Origin: Fidelibacterota bacterium
Lineage (GTDB): Bacteria; Fidelibacterota; UBA8477; JABMPR01
DNA: 56,638 nucleotides
Assembly (NCBI GenBank): GCA_018650445.1
Contig: JABIFX010000230.1
Coordinates: 1-56,638 of the forward strand
Direction: 5' to 3'
Below are positions 56,540 through 56,638 of the stretch, one piece after another. Position numbers and translations under genes: made by a program. A model generated the notes under the pieces. That model was not told the DNA's origin, did no database searches, and was given only the letters and a program-made list of their open reading frames with translations. How positions within the stretch are numbered: position 1 is the first letter of the stretch; each line of letters starts with the position of its first letter.

Positions 56540-56637
56540 CGCGTGCCTCAGGCAATTCCGACACACGATTACAATGCTTACCGCTGCTTCCTTCCGGATC
56601 TGACGGGGTTCGGCTCGCTCTCATTGCAGGACCTGAA
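56540..56637 (-). ncRNA. ffs: Signal recognition particle RNA (4.5S/small bacterial type)
   Basis: The minus strand carries the SRP core GTCAGATCCGGAAGGAAGCA with the GGAA tetraloop. The outer helix is closed by TCAGG (56636-56632) with CCTGA (56552-56548), and inner helices include GCAATG/CATTGT. About 98 nt, small bacterial type; the 5' end may lie a few bases beyond the window edge. It sits 47 bp upstream of the dnaX start, a frequent arrangement. Confidence 0.92.
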
Positions 56638-56638
56638 A

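Noticed and set aside
56493-56624. A 44-residue N-terminal extension of dnaX
   Set aside because: The extension is the SRP RNA gene read as protein; the clamp-loader homology begins just after GTG 56492.

Overview
The window looks like a chromosomal segment of an uncultured or little-studied bacterium of the FCB superphylum, moderately AT-rich, with an outer membrane. The evidence is a type IX secretion-type C25 sortase (PorU) next to a PorV-like outer-membrane protein, a LolCDE system, a complete Ccm (system I) cytochrome c maturation cluster, ClpC, an archaeal-type (type II) GAPDH and a Bacteroidota-style dihydroorotase. The three tRNA promoters fit an ordinary sigma-70 consensus (TTGnnn-17-TAnnnT) rather than the Bacteroidota consensus. 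I therefore favour a Marinimicrobia/Neomarinimicrobiota-like lineage or a neighbour over Bacteroidota proper. This is inference from gene content; no 16S rRNA or ribosomal protein gene is present. Almost every gene lies on the minus strand. I saw no insertion sequence, prophage or CRISPR array.

Layout, left to right. 1-3.3 kb: tRNA-Gln, cutA (+), leuS and tRNA-Pro. 3.3-25.2 kb: one long minus-strand series starting at tilS (tilS-hpt-ftsH-folP-cdaA-porU-porV-SLBB protein-prfB-lysS-lolC/E-lolC/E-lolD-clpC-glycosyltransferase-small membrane exporter), with many start/stop overlaps. It mixes tRNA modification, purine salvage, membrane proteolysis, folate, c-di-AMP synthesis, cell-surface sorting, translation and lipoprotein export. 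25.2-40.4 kb: a second minus-strand series starting at nrnA (nrnA-ispH-pdxS-pdxT-dxs-acyl-CoA mutase-PHP phosphatase-ccmE-ccmF-two accessory genes-ccmABCD-type II gap), closed by a strong terminator. It joins isoprenoid and PLP synthesis with cytochrome c maturation.

40.7-49 kb: gpsA, an acyl-CoA synthetase, tRNA-Leu (+) with a clear promoter, an iodotyrosine-deiodinase-like flavoprotein (+), an SGNH hydrolase (+), dihydroorotase and ComEC. 49-56.6 kb: recX, recA, thpR, cinA, pgpA, pgsA, recR, ebfC, dnaX and the SRP RNA, a tightly overlapping replication/recombination operon with a terminator between recA and recX.

The observations I rate highest are: an 11-nt element (CGCGCTTTnAG) shared by all three tRNA promoters just after the -10 box; a -1 frameshift signal in dnaX that would give a gamma-like short form; an 'MCM' whose two substrate-determining residues match isobutyryl-CoA mutase; a Ccm cluster with a Cys-type CcmE, no CcmG/CcmH and two unusual accessory proteins; a PHP phosphatase whose metal-binding motif lies upstream of the first ATG; and an FtsH with long low-complexity tails at both ends.
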